Shown here piece by piece: positions 1 through 8,454 of a stretch of 64,000 nt of DNA. The stretch is from Gammaproteobacteria bacterium 53_120_T64 (GTDB taxonomy: Bacteria > Pseudomonadota > Gammaproteobacteria > Pseudomonadales > Porticoccaceae): contig MAAT01000042.1 in assembly GCA_002162815.1 (NCBI GenBank), positions 80,961-144,960 of the forward strand, written 5' to 3'. The translations under genes were made by a program, and so were the position numbers. Every line of letters begins with the position of its first letter. The stretch's first letter is position 1. Under the pieces are notes generated by a model. The model was not told the origin of the DNA and did not search any database. It saw nothing but the letters and a program-made list of their open reading frames with translations.

Positions 1-444
1 ACCATCGGCACCCTTCAAGGGCGCCATCAGTAAGCTACCACCGCGCAGGCTTTTCGCATTGGCGATGGACGAGACGGTGATATCAATGGTTTGCCCGGGC
101 TTGGCAAAGGGCGGTAGCTCGGCGTGAATCATCACCGCCGCGACATTCTTTAAGGAGGGGTTGACGCCGGGCGGTACCACCACACCAAACTTAGAGAGCA
201 TGCTTTTCAGGCTTTGCACGGTAAAGGGCGCCGAATTGGTCGAGTCACCACTGCCGTTCAAGCCGATAATCAGGCCATAGCCCACCAGATGGTTGGAGCG
301 CACACCGGCAATCGAGGTGATATCTTTCAAGCGCTCGGCCTGTGCCGACAGCGCGGTACACAGCGTGAGGGCCGCAAGTAGGCTCGGCAAACGCAAGAAC
401 GTGGCGGCTAAGCGGGCAATGGCTAGGGGTAAAAGACTCATCAT
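1..444 (-). CDS. flgI: FlgI, flagellar P-ring protein (partial; C-terminal part beyond the window edge)
   Basis: About 148 N-terminal residues are visible and the frame stays open to the left edge. FlgI forms the P ring around the flagellar rod in the peptidoglycan layer. The protein begins with a Sec signal peptide (hydrophobic stretch, then LSAQA followed by ERLKDI) and continues with the family-typical N-terminus ([21 protein letters not shown], then [15 protein letters not shown]). Two tandem ATG codons lie at 442-444 and 439-441. An AGGAG sequence sits about 6 bases before the first, so 444 is preferred. It follows flgH by 25 bases as the last visible gene of the flgBCDEFGHI operon. The identification is firm; the rest of the gene cannot be seen. 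Confidence 0.95.
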   Translation of the reverse strand, partial: MMSLLPLAIARLAATFLRLPSLLAALTLCTALSAQAERLKDITSIAGVRSNHLVGYGLIIGLNGSGDSTNSAPFTVQSLKSMLSKFGVVVPPGVNPSLKNVAAVMIHAELPPFAKPGQTIDITVSSIANAKSLRGGSLLMAPLKGADG

Positions 445-469
445 TATCGACTCCTGCTCAGTCGCACTA

Positions 470-1147
470 TCAAAAGGGCCAAAGGGGGCTCATAAAGAAG
501 CGCACCACCCAGCCGGTGACGTTGGCCTCGTCGAGGGAGCCCTTGCCGCCGTAGGAAATTTTGGCATTGGCGATAAGGGTGGAGCGCACGGTATTGTTGG
601 AGCTGACATCGGAGGGGCGAACAATGCCCTTGATGCGCACGAACTCACCGCCCTGGTTGATCTGTATCCACTTTTCACCCTGTACCACGAGGTTGCCATT
701 GGGCAGAACCTCGGCCACGGTGACGGCAATACTGCCGCTCAGGTGGTTGCTTTGATTGCTTTTGCCCTCACCCTCAAACTCGGAGCTGGAATCGAGACTG
801 AGACCGAGATCGTCGAGCAACTCGCCAAATATTGTCGGAGCCGACACCGAGCTTTTACTGTCCTTGTCGATTTCGGTTTTCGTGGTTTTCGCGGCATCCA
901 TTTGCTCCACCAATAAGACCTGAATAATGTCGCCGACGCGGCTGGCGCGCTGATCCTCAAACAACACCATGTCGTAACCGGTCTGGTAGAGACTGCCGGT
1001 ATTGTGCACCGGCTTAACCATGGCAACGGGGGCCACCGTCTCGTAACCCGGTGCGCTTTGCTCGGGGATCACCGTGCAGGCACTCAAAATACTGACGGCG
1101 ACGAGGGCAGAAACGGCTTGGAGGCGCTTTAGCACTGCTGTTTTCAT
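470..1147 (-). CDS. flgH: FlgH, flagellar L-ring lipoprotein
   Basis: FlgH makes the L ring, the outer-membrane bushing through which the flagellar rod turns. The 225-residue product is the usual family length. It starts with a lipoprotein signal peptide with lipobox LSAC, so Cys24 should be lipidated and the protein anchored in the outer membrane. Family hallmarks follow: [20 protein letters not shown], the [20 protein letters not shown] stretch and a C-terminal [19 protein letters not shown]. It lies 30 bases after flgG and 25 bases before flgI in the hook-basal-body operon, and should be under the same sigma-54 promoter upstream of flgB. Confidence 0.97.
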   Translation of the reverse strand: MKTAVLKRLQAVSALVAVSILSACTVIPEQSAPGYETVAPVAMVKPVHNTGSLYQTGYDMVLFEDQRASRVGDIIQVLLVEQMDAAKTTKTEIDKDSKSSVSAPTIFGELLDDLGLSLDSSSEFEGEGKSNQSNHLSGSIAVTVAEVLPNGNLVVQGEKWIQINQGGEFVRIKGIVRPSDVSSNNTVRSTLIANAKISYGGKGSLDEANVTGWVVRFFMSPLWPF

Positions 1148-1177
1148 AACGCGGTCCCGTTGCTAATGACGTGTGAC

Positions 1178-1963
1178 TTAAAGGTTGTTGCTGATGTACG
1201 ACAGCATTTGGTCGGTGGTGGAAATGGCCTTGGAGTTCATTTCATAGGCGCGCTGGGTTTCGATCATCGACACCAGCTCCTCCACGACATTGACATTCGA
1301 GCTTTCAATGTAGCCCTGCATAATCGAACCCAAGCCATTGAGGCCGGGGTTGCCGGTTTGCGGATTGCCACTGGCGCCGGACTCGAGATAGAGATTCTTG
1401 CCAATCGCCTGTAAGCCGGCGGGGTTGACGAAGTCGGCCAGTTGCAGGGTGCCGACCTGGGTCGGCGCGGTATCGCCCGGTGCCAACACCGAAATGGTGC
1501 CGTCGGTGCCAATGGTGATCGACTGAGAATCCTGGGGAATGGTGATAGAGGGCTCGATGGGGTAACCGTTGGAGGTCACCAGCTGCCCCTCGGAGTCGAG
1601 CGCCATGGAGCCATCGCGGGTATAGGAAATGGAACCGTCGGGCAACAGCACCTGAATAAAGCCCTTGCCTTCAATCGCCACGTCGAGAGCATTTTCCGTG
1701 GTCTCTAGATTGCCCTGGGTAAAGAGCTTCTCGGTGGCCACCACGCGCACCCCCGTGCCCTGCAGTAAGCCCGAGGGCAGCTCGGTGTCCTGGGAAGACT
1801 GCGCGCCCACCTGGCGGAGGTTTTGATAGAGTAGATCTTCAAACACCGCGCGGCCACGCTTGTAACCGGCGGTGCTGACGTTGGCGAGGTTGTTGGAGAT
1901 GGTCGCCATACGAGTCTGCTGGGCGTCCAGTCCGGTCTTTGCTATCCACAGAGATTCTTGCAT
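1178..1963 (-). CDS. flgG: FlgG, flagellar distal rod protein
   Basis: FlgG polymerises into the distal rod that crosses the P and L rings. The 261-residue product matches the family length. It shows the N-terminal flagellar rod motif ([21 protein letters not shown], near residues 13-33) and the C-terminal helix shared by axial proteins ([22 protein letters not shown]) ending in [13 protein letters not shown]. These two ends form the coiled-coil core of the axial structure. It sits between flgF (51 bases upstream) and flgH in the operon. Like other rod proteins it has no Sec signal and is exported by the flagellar type III apparatus. Confidence 0.97.
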   Translation of the reverse strand: MQESLWIAKTGLDAQQTRMATISNNLANVSTAGYKRGRAVFEDLLYQNLRQVGAQSSQDTELPSGLLQGTGVRVVATEKLFTQGNLETTENALDVAIEGKGFIQVLLPDGSISYTRDGSMALDSEGQLVTSNGYPIEPSITIPQDSQSITIGTDGTISVLAPGDTAPTQVGTLQLADFVNPAGLQAIGKNLYLESGASGNPQTGNPGLNGLGSIMQGYIESSNVNVVEELVSMIETQRAYEMNSKAISTTDQMLSYISNNL

Positions 1964-2014
1964 TTTAGGTTCCCATTACTGTCGGTATTTGATGTGCTAT
2001 TGCGAGCCGAACCA

Positions 2015-2752
2015 TCAATTCATTTTCATCAGTGCCGCCGAGGAGCGATCATTATCGGCGGCGGTTTTCATCATCTTGATTTGGCTTTCGTAACTGCGCT
2101 GCAGCTCGATCATCTTCACCATGGTGGCCACCGTATTGACATTACTGGACTCCAGCGTGCCCGAGACCAGGGACACAGCGGCGTCCTCTTTGGCGTTGGC
2201 GCCGTCTTTCAGACGCAGCAGCCCGGCCTTGTCTTTATAGAGCTCGTCGCCATCCAGGCTGACTAATTTGATACGCCCGACCAGTGCGACGGTGTCCGGA
2301 CCCTGCCCGAGGGGCTGAATAGAGATGCTGCCATCGGCGGCAATTTCCATTTTGCTATGGGGCGGTATGGCCAGGGGGCCACCATCGCCGATAATCACCT
2401 GGCCAGCACCATTGGTGAGCTGGCCAACGGCGTCGAGGCGCAAATCGCCACGGCGGGTATAGGCCTCTCCGCCATCGGCAGCCTGTACGGCTATCCAGCC
2501 TGCACCGTTGACCGCAACATCGAGATCGGCACCGGTGTGCTGCAGGGCGCCAGCGCTGATATCGACACCGGTGCGCACAAACTTTGGCGCACCGCCACCG
2601 TTGACCGCGCCGGGAATGGCCATCGACTTGAACATCGACAGGTCGGCGCGAAAGCCCGGGGTGCTGGCATTGGCCAAGTTGTGCGTGACATCGGCCATGC
2701 CGCGCATCACTTCGCTGGCACTGGCCATTGATGTATAGAGGAAATTACCCAT
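2015..2752 (-). CDS. flgF: FlgF, flagellar proximal rod protein
   Basis: FlgF is one of the minor proximal rod subunits, exported by the flagellar type III system. The 245-residue protein has the axial-protein ends: an N-terminal helix containing VTHNLANASTPGFRADL and a C-terminal helix beginning ESSNVNTVATMVKMIELQRSYE. It is shorter than FlgE and closest to FlgG in plan, and its position directly between flgE and flgG fits flgF. The gap to flgE upstream is 33 bases. Nothing unusual is seen in the sequence. Confidence 0.95.
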   Translation of the reverse strand: MGNFLYTSMASASEVMRGMADVTHNLANASTPGFRADLSMFKSMAIPGAVNGGGAPKFVRTGVDISAGALQHTGADLDVAVNGAGWIAVQAADGGEAYTRRGDLRLDAVGQLTNGAGQVIIGDGGPLAIPPHSKMEIAADGSISIQPLGQGPDTVALVGRIKLVSLDGDELYKDKAGLLRLKDGANAKEDAAVSLVSGTLESSNVNTVATMVKMIELQRSYESQIKMMKTAADNDRSSAALMKMN

Positions 2753-2785
2753 AGCGATTCAAGCCTTTCTCATCTGCAGTGCGGT

Positions 2786-4063
2786 TTAACGCAAGTTAAT
2801 AACGGTTTGGGTGACGGTATCTTCCGTTTGAATGACCTGGGCATTGGCCTGGAAGTTACGCTGGGCGGTAATCATGTTCACCAGCTGCTGGGTGATATCG
2901 ACGTTGGAATCCTCCAGAGCACCCGACTGAATCAAACCCAGACCCGCCGTACCCGGCTCACTGACCGTGGCCACACCCGAGGCAAAGGTCTCTGCCCAGG
3001 CCGTGCTACCTAGTGGTTGCAATCCCTGCTGGTTGGCAAAGTTGGCGAGAGCCACTTGGCCCAGAGCAAAGGATTGACCATTGGTATAGCGCGCAAAGAT
3101 GACCCCGGTGTCGGAGATTTCAACCCCGCGCAATTGGCCTGAAGAGAAGCCATTTTGCGAAATAAAGCTGACACCGAAATCACTACCAAACTGAGTAGTG
3201 GTTGAAAGGTCAACCTTGAAAGACTGGGGTGTAACAGCACCCGTGGCATTGCCGCTAGCATCGACCGGATCATAGTTAGCCACTGTCACCTCTACTGGCA
3301 AAGAAGCCGAGGGGAATTGCCCGGTGCTATCGAAGGTTAGGGTTTGCGGTGCCGCAACACCGCCGGGGGTCACACCGTCAACCGTGACATGAGCATCCCA
3401 AACATTAGGTACTGCGGTTTTTACAAAATAGGTGGTTAAGGCGTGGGGATTACCGAGACTGTCGTAAATCGTCAACGAGGTAGAGCCATTGAACATATCG
3501 GCACTGGGCGCTGTCGGTGGTGCGGCAAAGGCGTCAAAGGGCGCGGCAAAGGCCAGCAGGGGCACGGGCTCACGGGAGTCGAGATTAGCAGTGATATCAA
3601 TCTCGGCGGTGGGAATCGGCTCAATTTGCGAGGTCGTCAAACGCACATCGTCAACTAACCCGGTAATTTGACCCGCAGCATCGGCCTCAAAAGCTTGTAG
3701 GCGCAGGCCCTCGTTATTGGTAACAAAACCTTCCGAATCAACGGTAAAGGCACCGGAGCGGGTAAAGCGCGTGGAGCCGCCATCGTCGAGCATAAAAAAG
3801 CCACTGCCGCTGATCGCGAGATCCAGGGAGCTATCGGTAAAACTAATATTACCCTGGGTAAACTGCTGTGAAATGGAGGTCAGCTCGACACCGCGACCAA
3901 TCGAGTTAGAGGCCACACCCAGAGCACTGGAGGCAAACACATCGGAAAACTCGCCCCGCGCCTGTTTAAAGCCCGAGGTGGAACTGTTGGCGATGTTATT
4001 GCCAATGATGCCCAGCTGCGATGACGCTGCCCGAATACCTGATACTGCCGTTTCAAAACCCAT
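2786..4063 (-). CDS. flgE: FlgE, flagellar hook protein
   Basis: FlgE assembles on the rod to form the hook, the universal joint of the flagellum. The 425-residue product has the conserved N-terminal rod/hook motif ([22 protein letters not shown] split around residues 17-38) and the C-terminal axial helix ([20 protein letters not shown]), ending [10 protein letters not shown]. Between them lies a variable surface domain rich in Thr, Ser and Ala with a FlgE D2-like stretch ([17 protein letters not shown]). It lies 18 bases after flgD, whose product is the cap for hook assembly. Confidence 0.97.
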   Translation of the reverse strand: MGFETAVSGIRAASSQLGIIGNNIANSSTSGFKQARGEFSDVFASSALGVASNSIGRGVELTSISQQFTQGNISFTDSSLDLAISGSGFFMLDDGGSTRFTRSGAFTVDSEGFVTNNEGLRLQAFEADAAGQITGLVDDVRLTTSQIEPIPTAEIDITANLDSREPVPLLAFAAPFDAFAAPPTAPSADMFNGSTSLTIYDSLGNPHALTTYFVKTAVPNVWDAHVTVDGVTPGGVAAPQTLTFDSTGQFPSASLPVEVTVANYDPVDASGNATGAVTPQSFKVDLSTTTQFGSDFGVSFISQNGFSSGQLRGVEISDTGVIFARYTNGQSFALGQVALANFANQQGLQPLGSTAWAETFASGVATVSEPGTAGLGLIQSGALEDSNVDITQQLVNMITAQRNFQANAQVIQTEDTVTQTVINLR

Positions 4064-4081
4064 GACTCATTCCTCTTACCG

Positions 4082-4753
4082 TTATAAGTACTGGAGAACA
4101 TCGGCGTAGGACACCGAATCTCCACCATCCAGATTTAAACTAATTTCCGCCCCACCAGCGCCAATCGAGACACTGGCGACACGGGCCGAAGCAAAAGCCG
4201 GAAGCGCCTCGACCACACCGTCGATCATGCCGCTGGCCGTCACTTGATAACTTCCCTGGGAGATGGAAGCCCCATCGTCGAGCAATCCGTCCCAGGAAAA
4301 CTTATGAATACCCGCGCCTACATTTCCGATATCAAGAACCTTGACCAGCTGTCCACTGCTATCCGACACCTGTATCTGAACAGCCGACGCACCGGTAGGC
4401 ATGGCCACGACACCGGCGATTTCATCACCCGGAGCAAAGGCCGTCTGATTGGAGGCACTAATCACATCGCGACCCACCAGGGACGAGGCTTGAATGGCTC
4501 GCGTGGAGACCATCGACTCGCCCAAACCCGAGAGCGAGGACTGCATATCCTGAATACCCGACACCGTGCTGAACTGGGCGATTTGCGAGAGAAACTCGAA
4601 GTTGTCCATCGGCTTGGTGGGGTCTTGATTGTTGAGCTGGGCCACCAGCAGACGCATAAACTCCTCTTGGCCCAGTTCTTCTTTTTTCTTTATCGTCGAG
4701 CCCAAGCCACCGCTTTGCTCGACACCTAAAATATTTGCTATGTCCGTTGCCAT
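4082..4753 (-). CDS. flgD: FlgD, hook-capping protein
   Basis: FlgD is the scaffold that caps the growing hook and is shed when the hook is complete. The 223-residue protein carries the FlgD N-terminal signature (LGQEEFMRLLVAQLNNQDPT, then P..NFEFLSQIAQFSTVSGI), which is highly diagnostic. It is followed by a FlgD Ig/Tudor-type C-terminal region (FSWDGLLDDGASISQGSYQV). There is no Sec signal. It is located between flgC (11 bases upstream) and flgE, the standard order. Confidence 0.97.
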   Translation of the reverse strand: MATDIANILGVEQSGGLGSTIKKKEELGQEEFMRLLVAQLNNQDPTKPMDNFEFLSQIAQFSTVSGIQDMQSSLSGLGESMVSTRAIQASSLVGRDVISASNQTAFAPGDEIAGVVAMPTGASAVQIQVSDSSGQLVKVLDIGNVGAGIHKFSWDGLLDDGASISQGSYQVTASGMIDGVVEALPAFASARVASVSIGAGGAEISLNLDGGDSVSYADVLQYL

Positions 4754-4764
4754 CGCCCTTCTCC

Positions 4765-5178
4765 CTAACGCCCTATACTCAAGGTCTGCACCAGCAATTG
4801 CTTCGCCGTGTTCATTACTTCAACACTGTTTTGATAGGCCCGGGAGGCGGCAATCATATTCGCCATTTCCTCAACGGGATTAACATTGCTGTGGTAAATA
4901 TAGCCTTCATCGTCGGCCATGCCGTGATGGGGCGAGTACTCTTTGCGCCCCGGCGGCCCCGCTTCCACGATGCCTTCGACCTGAACACCGACGGCACCCT
5001 TACGACTGCCAAAGGGCTCGACCATGGTGGCAAAGACCGGCTGGCGCGAACGGTAGACATCGCCGGCACTGCCGCCAACCACCTCCGAATTCGCCAAATT
5101 GCTGGCGACGGTATCGAGCCACACGGTATGGGCGGCCAGCGCCGAACCCGACACTCTCATTACACCTTCTAAGCTCAT
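4765..5178 (-). CDS. flgC: FlgC, flagellar proximal rod protein
   Basis: FlgC is a proximal rod subunit. The 137-residue size is normal. The N-terminal helix includes VWLDTVASNLANSEVVGGS, a variant of the rod motif, and the C-terminal helix is the usual YHSNVNPVEEMANMIAASRA followed by YQNSVEVMNTAKQL. It begins only 3 bases after the flgB stop, so the two are probably translationally coupled. The product is exported by the flagellar type III system. Confidence 0.97.
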   Translation of the reverse strand: MSLEGVMRVSGSALAAHTVWLDTVASNLANSEVVGGSAGDVYRSRQPVFATMVEPFGSRKGAVGVQVEGIVEAGPPGRKEYSPHHGMADDEGYIYHSNVNPVEEMANMIAASRAYQNSVEVMNTAKQLLVQTLSIGR

Positions 5179-5181
5179 CGC

Positions 5182-5565
5182 TTAATCTCCTCTCAGGGCC
5201 AGCATCAGGCCTTTAATTTTGCCATCGAGAAAGCGCAGGTTGACCTGGTAGCGCACCGCGTTTTCGGCATAGGCCGACTGCTCCATCGGCATATCCACGC
5301 CATTGCCATTGATCGAGCCCTGTGCCGGTTTACGATAAAAAACCTGGGTATCAAAGCCACTGTTCGCCTGCATGTGCCCGGCGTGGCTTTGCTCGAGACG
5401 CTCGGCACTCGCCGTGCGCAGCGCAGAGCGGAAATCGACATCTCTTGCCCTGTAGCCTGGAGTTTCGGCATTGGCGATATTGGCCGCCAATAATTCCGCC
5501 CTTTGGGCATGGAAATAGAGGCCTTGAGCCTGTTTACCGAGTATCGAACCAACTTGAGCGGACAT
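5182..5565 (-). CDS. flgB: FlgB, flagellar proximal rod protein; first gene of the operon
   Basis: FlgB is a proximal rod subunit joining the MS ring and export gate to the rest of the rod. The 127-residue protein has the N-terminal motif ELLAANIANAETPGYRARDVDF and a C-terminal axial helix containing YAENAVRYQVNLRFL. It starts the flgBCDEFGHI operon. The ATG at 5563-5565 is preceded by GGGAAAG and lies about 45 bases downstream of a sigma-54-type promoter. Divergently placed flgA lies on the other side of a 250-base regulatory interval. Confidence 0.97.
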   Translation of the reverse strand: MSAQVGSILGKQAQGLYFHAQRAELLAANIANAETPGYRARDVDFRSALRTASAERLEQSHAGHMQANSGFDTQVFYRKPAQGSINGNGVDMPMEQSAYAENAVRYQVNLRFLDGKIKGLMLALRGD

Positions 5566-5610
5566 ATGATCTTTCCCAATTGTCGTTTAAAACGCTTCAG
5601 GCAAAGACAT

Positions 5611-5626
5611 TGCAACCGCTGTGCCA
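5611..5626 (-). promoter_or_regulatory. sigma-54 (RpoN) promoter of flgBCDEFGHI
   Basis: Read on the minus strand the site is TGGCAC-AGCGG-TTGCA. It has the -24 GG and -12 GC dinucleotides exactly 10 bases apart, as in the RpoN consensus TGGCACG-N4-TTGCA. It points at flgB with about 45 bases between the -12 element and the ATG. Class II and III rod-hook operons of polar-flagellated gammaproteobacteria are usually RpoN/FlrC- or FleQ/FleR-dependent, which fits. The enhancer sites themselves were not identified. Confidence 0.88.
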
Positions 5627-5675
5627 CAATATTTAATCGTTACTTTTCAATAGATTAGAAAACACAGCGCCTAAA

Positions 5676-5740
5676 AAACACCTCGCACCGGCAAGGCTCT
5701 GCCGGATAACGGCAAGGCCGGTGCCGCGCTGCAGGTGTTT
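5676..5740. repeat. Long imperfect hairpin in the flgB-flgA divergent region
   Basis: Three nested arms pair about one centre. AAACACCT (5676-5683) pairs with AGGTGTTT (5733-5740), GCACCGGC (5685-5692) with GCCGGTGC (5717-5724), and TGCCG (5700-5704) with CGGCA (5710-5714). On the minus strand the structure is followed by a run of six T, so it could terminate antisense transcription coming from the flgA side. On the plus strand there is no T run. It might instead be an operator or a structured leader. It covers the upstream-most ATG of the flgA frame (5721), which argues that flgA starts further downstream. Confidence 0.6.
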
Positions 5741-5813
5741 CAAAAAAGTCGCTGTGCAGGCCACAAACTACAAGCGGCCCAAATATTGCTTAGCTATTAA
5801 CAAGCTCTGCAAA

Positions 5814-6608
5814 ATGATGATAAATGGACCACGAGACGCCAAAAAATTGACTACTCTCAACAAAAGAACCCACGGCCAGTGCGCGACAGCCCGGTGGCTG
5901 ACAATCGCCATAGCGGCCCTTGCCCTCTGCGCCACACTAGCGCTCGGCACCGCCCCCGCCGTGGCTGAAGAGGCGCAATTCCACGCCATTAGTGCCATCA
6001 AGGCTAGCGCCGCCACATTTCTCAATGACCACAAAGATATTCAGGGACAGGCCAATACCACCGTCAAAATTGGCCATATTGATACGCGTTTAACACTACC
6101 CCGCTGCAGCGCACCGCTCGAGGCCTTCCTACCCCCCGGCGGCAATATCAGCGGCAAAACCACTGTTGGCGTGCGCTGTCAGGGCTCGCGCCCCTGGACG
6201 CTCTATGTCCCCGCCAGCGTCACCTCGGTCACTCGCGTACTTATCACCAATGCACCGCTGCGGCGTGGACACGTGGTCCGCGCCGAGGATATTGGCCAGC
6301 AAACCCGCGACACCCGCTCGCTGAGTCGCGCCTATTTGAGCAATCCACAGCAGGTCATCGGCAAGGTGTTAAAAAGAAACCTGGCTAACAAAGCCCTGTT
6401 TACCAGCGCCGTGCTCACCGAGCCCCATATCATCCAGAAAGGTCAGCAAGTCACCCTGCAGGCCGGCAGCCATGGCCTGAACGTTAGCGTCACCGCTATG
6501 GCTTTAAATGACGGCGCTGTGGGAGAAAAAATTCGCGTCAAAAACCTCTCCTCCAGCAAAATTGTCGAGGGCACCATTCTCGCCTCTGGGGTGGTTCAGG
6601 CGGACTGA
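5814..6608 (+). CDS. flgA: FlgA, P-ring assembly chaperone
   Basis: FlgA is the periplasmic chaperone that helps FlgI assemble into the P ring. With a start at 5814 (tandem ATG ATG) the product has 264 residues. An ATG at 5721 would add 31 residues, but it lies inside a hairpin and would put a non-signal-like extension before the signal peptide. A hydrophobic signal segment (LTIAIAALALCATLALG, then APAVAEE) precedes the mature protein. The C-terminal half is a SAF/ChapFlgA domain (APLRRGHVVRAEDIG, VIGKVLKRNL, then GEKIRVKNLSS and VEGTILASGVVQ). The ribosome-binding site is weak, so the start is less sure than the identity. It is divergent from flgB and followed by flgM. Confidence 0.93.
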   Translation: MMINGPRDAKKLTTLNKRTHGQCATARWLTIAIAALALCATLALGTAPAVAEEAQFHAISAIKASAATFLNDHKDIQGQANTTVKIGHIDTRLTLPRCSAPLEAFLPPGGNISGKTTVGVRCQGSRPWTLYVPASVTSVTRVLITNAPLRRGHVVRAEDIGQQTRDTRSLSRAYLSNPQQVIGKVLKRNLANKALFTSAVLTEPHIIQKGQQVTLQAGSHGLNVSVTAMALNDGAVGEKIRVKNLSSSKIVEGTILASGVVQAD

Positions 6609-6645
6609 AAGAGCGGACAATGTTCAACAATTTGATCGCCAGCAC

Positions 6646-6672
6646 TAAAGTTATTCACCAAGATGCCGATAA
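6646..6672 (+). promoter_or_regulatory. sigma-28 (FliA) promoter of flgM
   Basis: TAAA at 6646-6649 is followed after exactly 15 bases by GCCGATAA at 6665-6672. This matches the flagellar sigma-28 consensus TAAA-N15-GCCGATAA at every position. It sits between flgA and flgM, about 48 bases before the flgM ATG. FlgM is the anti-sigma factor of FliA, so this gives the usual FliA-dependent feedback expression of its own inhibitor. Confidence 0.92.
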
Positions 6673-6719
6673 GCTAATTGCCAGTGTTTCGACACTGTAA
6701 AACGGGAAGGACAAGCACC

Positions 6720-7028
6720 ATGGATATCAGACCAACGCAGGGCTCTACCAACGGCCTCAACACCAACGGCGGAAAAAAAGCCGATGCTAGCCAAGGCCCC
6801 AGCCCCGAGAAAGCCGGCACGCCACAGGCGGGCGGTGAATCGAGCACGGTTACCGTTACCGACTCGGCCTTGAAGATGTTAAAAATCGAGCAGACCCTCG
6901 CCGAAATGCCGAGCTTTGACGCCGAAAAGGTCGCGCGCATTAAGCAGGCCCTGAGCGATGGCTCCTACACCATCAATACCGAGCAAATCGCCGATAAGCT
7001 CATAAAGTTTGAGCAGGATCTGGCCTAG
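6720..7028 (+). CDS. flgM: FlgM, anti-sigma-28 factor
   Basis: FlgM binds FliA (sigma-28) and blocks late flagellar genes until the hook is finished and FlgM is secreted. The chosen ATG at 6720 follows GGGAAGGA by about 8 bases and gives 102 residues, the usual size. An in-frame ATG at 6678 would add 14 residues but lies only 6 bases downstream of the sigma-28 -10 element, so it cannot be well translated from that promoter. The N-terminal half is low-complexity and presumably disordered (Gly, Asn, Ser, Pro). The C-terminal FliA-binding region reads VARIKQALSDGSYTINTEQI then ADKLIKFEQDLA. Confidence 0.93.
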   Translation: MDIRPTQGSTNGLNTNGGKKADASQGPSPEKAGTPQAGGESSTVTVTDSALKMLKIEQTLAEMPSFDAEKVARIKQALSDGSYTINTEQIADKLIKFEQDLA

Positions 7029-7077
7029 CCCATCGCCTGCCCCTGTAAACTTTAATTCATCAAGCCGGTACCGACCC

Positions 7078-7542
7078 GTGAAAGATCTTATTGCTCTGTT
7101 CGACAAAACCACCGCTCTCACTCTCGATCTCATCGGCGTGCTCAATGAGGAGAGAGCCGCTCTGGGCCAGCAAGACATTGCCGTTTTTGAAGCGGTTATC
7201 GAAAAAAAACTCGCCGTTGCCCAGGCCATACAAGCCCTCGACCGCGAACGCGATAGCGCACTGATGAAACGCGGTATAAGCCCCAGCGCAGAGGGCCTGG
7301 AAACACTCCTCGCCACCCACTCCGAACCACGCCTACACGACAGCTGGCAGAGCCTTTGCACCGCGAGCCAGCGCTGCCGGGAAGAAAACCTATTGGTTGG
7401 CACTATGATCAAGAAAAACCAGTTGGTTACCGATCATGCCCTGCAAATTCTTCGCAAGGGCAGCATTGATACCGTACAAACCTACGGCGCAAGCGGCACC
7501 AGCTTGCGCCATTCGCAGTCCTCATCCCTGGGCAAAGCATAA
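7078..7542 (+). CDS. flgN: FlgN, flagellar export chaperone for hook-filament junction proteins
   Basis: FlgN-family chaperones escort FlgK and FlgL to the flagellar export gate. A GTG at 7078 gives 154 residues and starts at VKDLIALFDKTTALTLDLIG, the conserved beginning of the family. The upstream ATG at 7009 overlaps the end of flgM and adds 23 unrelated residues. The protein is almost entirely helical, with LNEERAALGQQDIAVFEAVI and a polar helix around residues 60-75, and has no signal peptide. It follows flgM by 49 bases, the standard flgM-flgN arrangement, and is probably co-transcribed from the sigma-28 promoter. Confidence 0.88.
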   Translation: MKDLIALFDKTTALTLDLIGVLNEERAALGQQDIAVFEAVIEKKLAVAQAIQALDRERDSALMKRGISPSAEGLETLLATHSEPRLHDSWQSLCTASQRCREENLLVGTMIKKNQLVTDHALQILRKGSIDTVQTYGASGTSLRHSQSSSLGKA

Positions 7543-7649
7543 GACCGGCCTCTTGCAGGCAAGCCCTAGCGGAGTAAATTCATTGTCACCGCAGCCTCTG
7601 TGCCCAAGCCCCGCTGAAAACCCAACGCCAACACGCTACTATTAAGCCC

Positions 7650-8393
7650 ATGTCATCTGAAGAATCGAATAGCGAAAGTACCAGCGCGAGCCGCTCACAA
7701 CAAAACCAAGACCGCATCAAAATAAAAGCTCACAAGCTACTTATCCTCAAGGCACTGCAAGAAAACCGCAGCCCACTGAGCTTAAGTATTGAAGGCAGTG
7801 ACGGGGGGTTTGTGAGTATTATTCTCGCGATCGATGGGGAGAACGACATCATAGAGCTGGACGAGCTCGCCGATAGCGCGGCCCATCAAACCTTGCTTGC
7901 CGCGAAAAACTATCGTGCCACAGGCTGGCTACAGGGCGTCAACATTGAATTCAGCGCTCACATCACCGATCACCAGCAGAGCCAGGGCCTAACGCGCTAT
8001 CACTCGACACTGCCCGACACCATTTATCAATACCAGCGCCGCACCGGCTACCGCACCCATGTCAGTATGATGTCCTCGCCCGAGGTGCACTTAATTCTTG
8101 CCGACAACCAGGTGGTCAAGGGTCGCATTAGTGACATCTCGATCTCCGGCGCGCTATTAACGGTACCTCTGGGTAGCCCCATCGCCCCGGGAGACCGGAT
8201 AAGCCAATGTATTTTCAAGGCCATTGATAAAAAGATGATTATTGTCGAGGCCGAAGTACGCCGCCTGATGGACACCGAGCAGAGCTCAAGAACGCGACTG
8301 GGCTGTCGCTTTACCCATGTTGACCAAACGACAAGCCAAGACCTACAGCGCTACGCTGCCGCCGTCGAAAGACAGAATGCCCGACGCCGCTAA
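7650..8393 (+). CDS. flgZ: YcgR/FlgZ-type PilZ c-di-GMP receptor
   Basis: The 247-residue protein has an N-terminal YcgR-like domain (about residues 20-120) and a C-terminal PilZ domain (about 127-245). The PilZ signature is complete: Arg131 and Arg135 form the RxxxR switch (within RRTGYR) and D162-x-S-x-x-G167 forms the second motif (DISISG). The family binds c-di-GMP and brakes the flagellar motor or changes stator behaviour. The location right after flgMN matches flgZ of pseudomonads. The first 22 residues are Ser/Gln-rich. A diguanylate cyclase gene converges on its 3' end. Function in motility is inferred from family and position. Confidence 0.88.
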   Translation: MSSEESNSESTSASRSQQNQDRIKIKAHKLLILKALQENRSPLSLSIEGSDGGFVSIILAIDGENDIIELDELADSAAHQTLLAAKNYRATGWLQGVNIEFSAHITDHQQSQGLTRYHSTLPDTIYQYQRRTGYRTHVSMMSSPEVHLILADNQVVKGRISDISISGALLTVPLGSPIAPGDRISQCIFKAIDKKMIIVEAEVRRLMDTEQSSRTRLGCRFTHVDQTTSQDLQRYAAAVERQNARRR

Positions 8394-8454
8394 CTCACAC
8401 GACGAGACGACAAAGCCCCTCTACGAGAAGACAAGGCCTTACACTCCTGCGCCG

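Noticed and set aside
260..270. GCCGATAA resembling a sigma-28 -10 box
   Set aside because: It lies inside flgI coding sequence on the wrong strand and no TAAA is found 15 bases upstream.
293..916. 207-residue plus-strand frame over flgI and flgH
   Set aside because: It is antisense to two well-recognised flagellar genes and has no family features.
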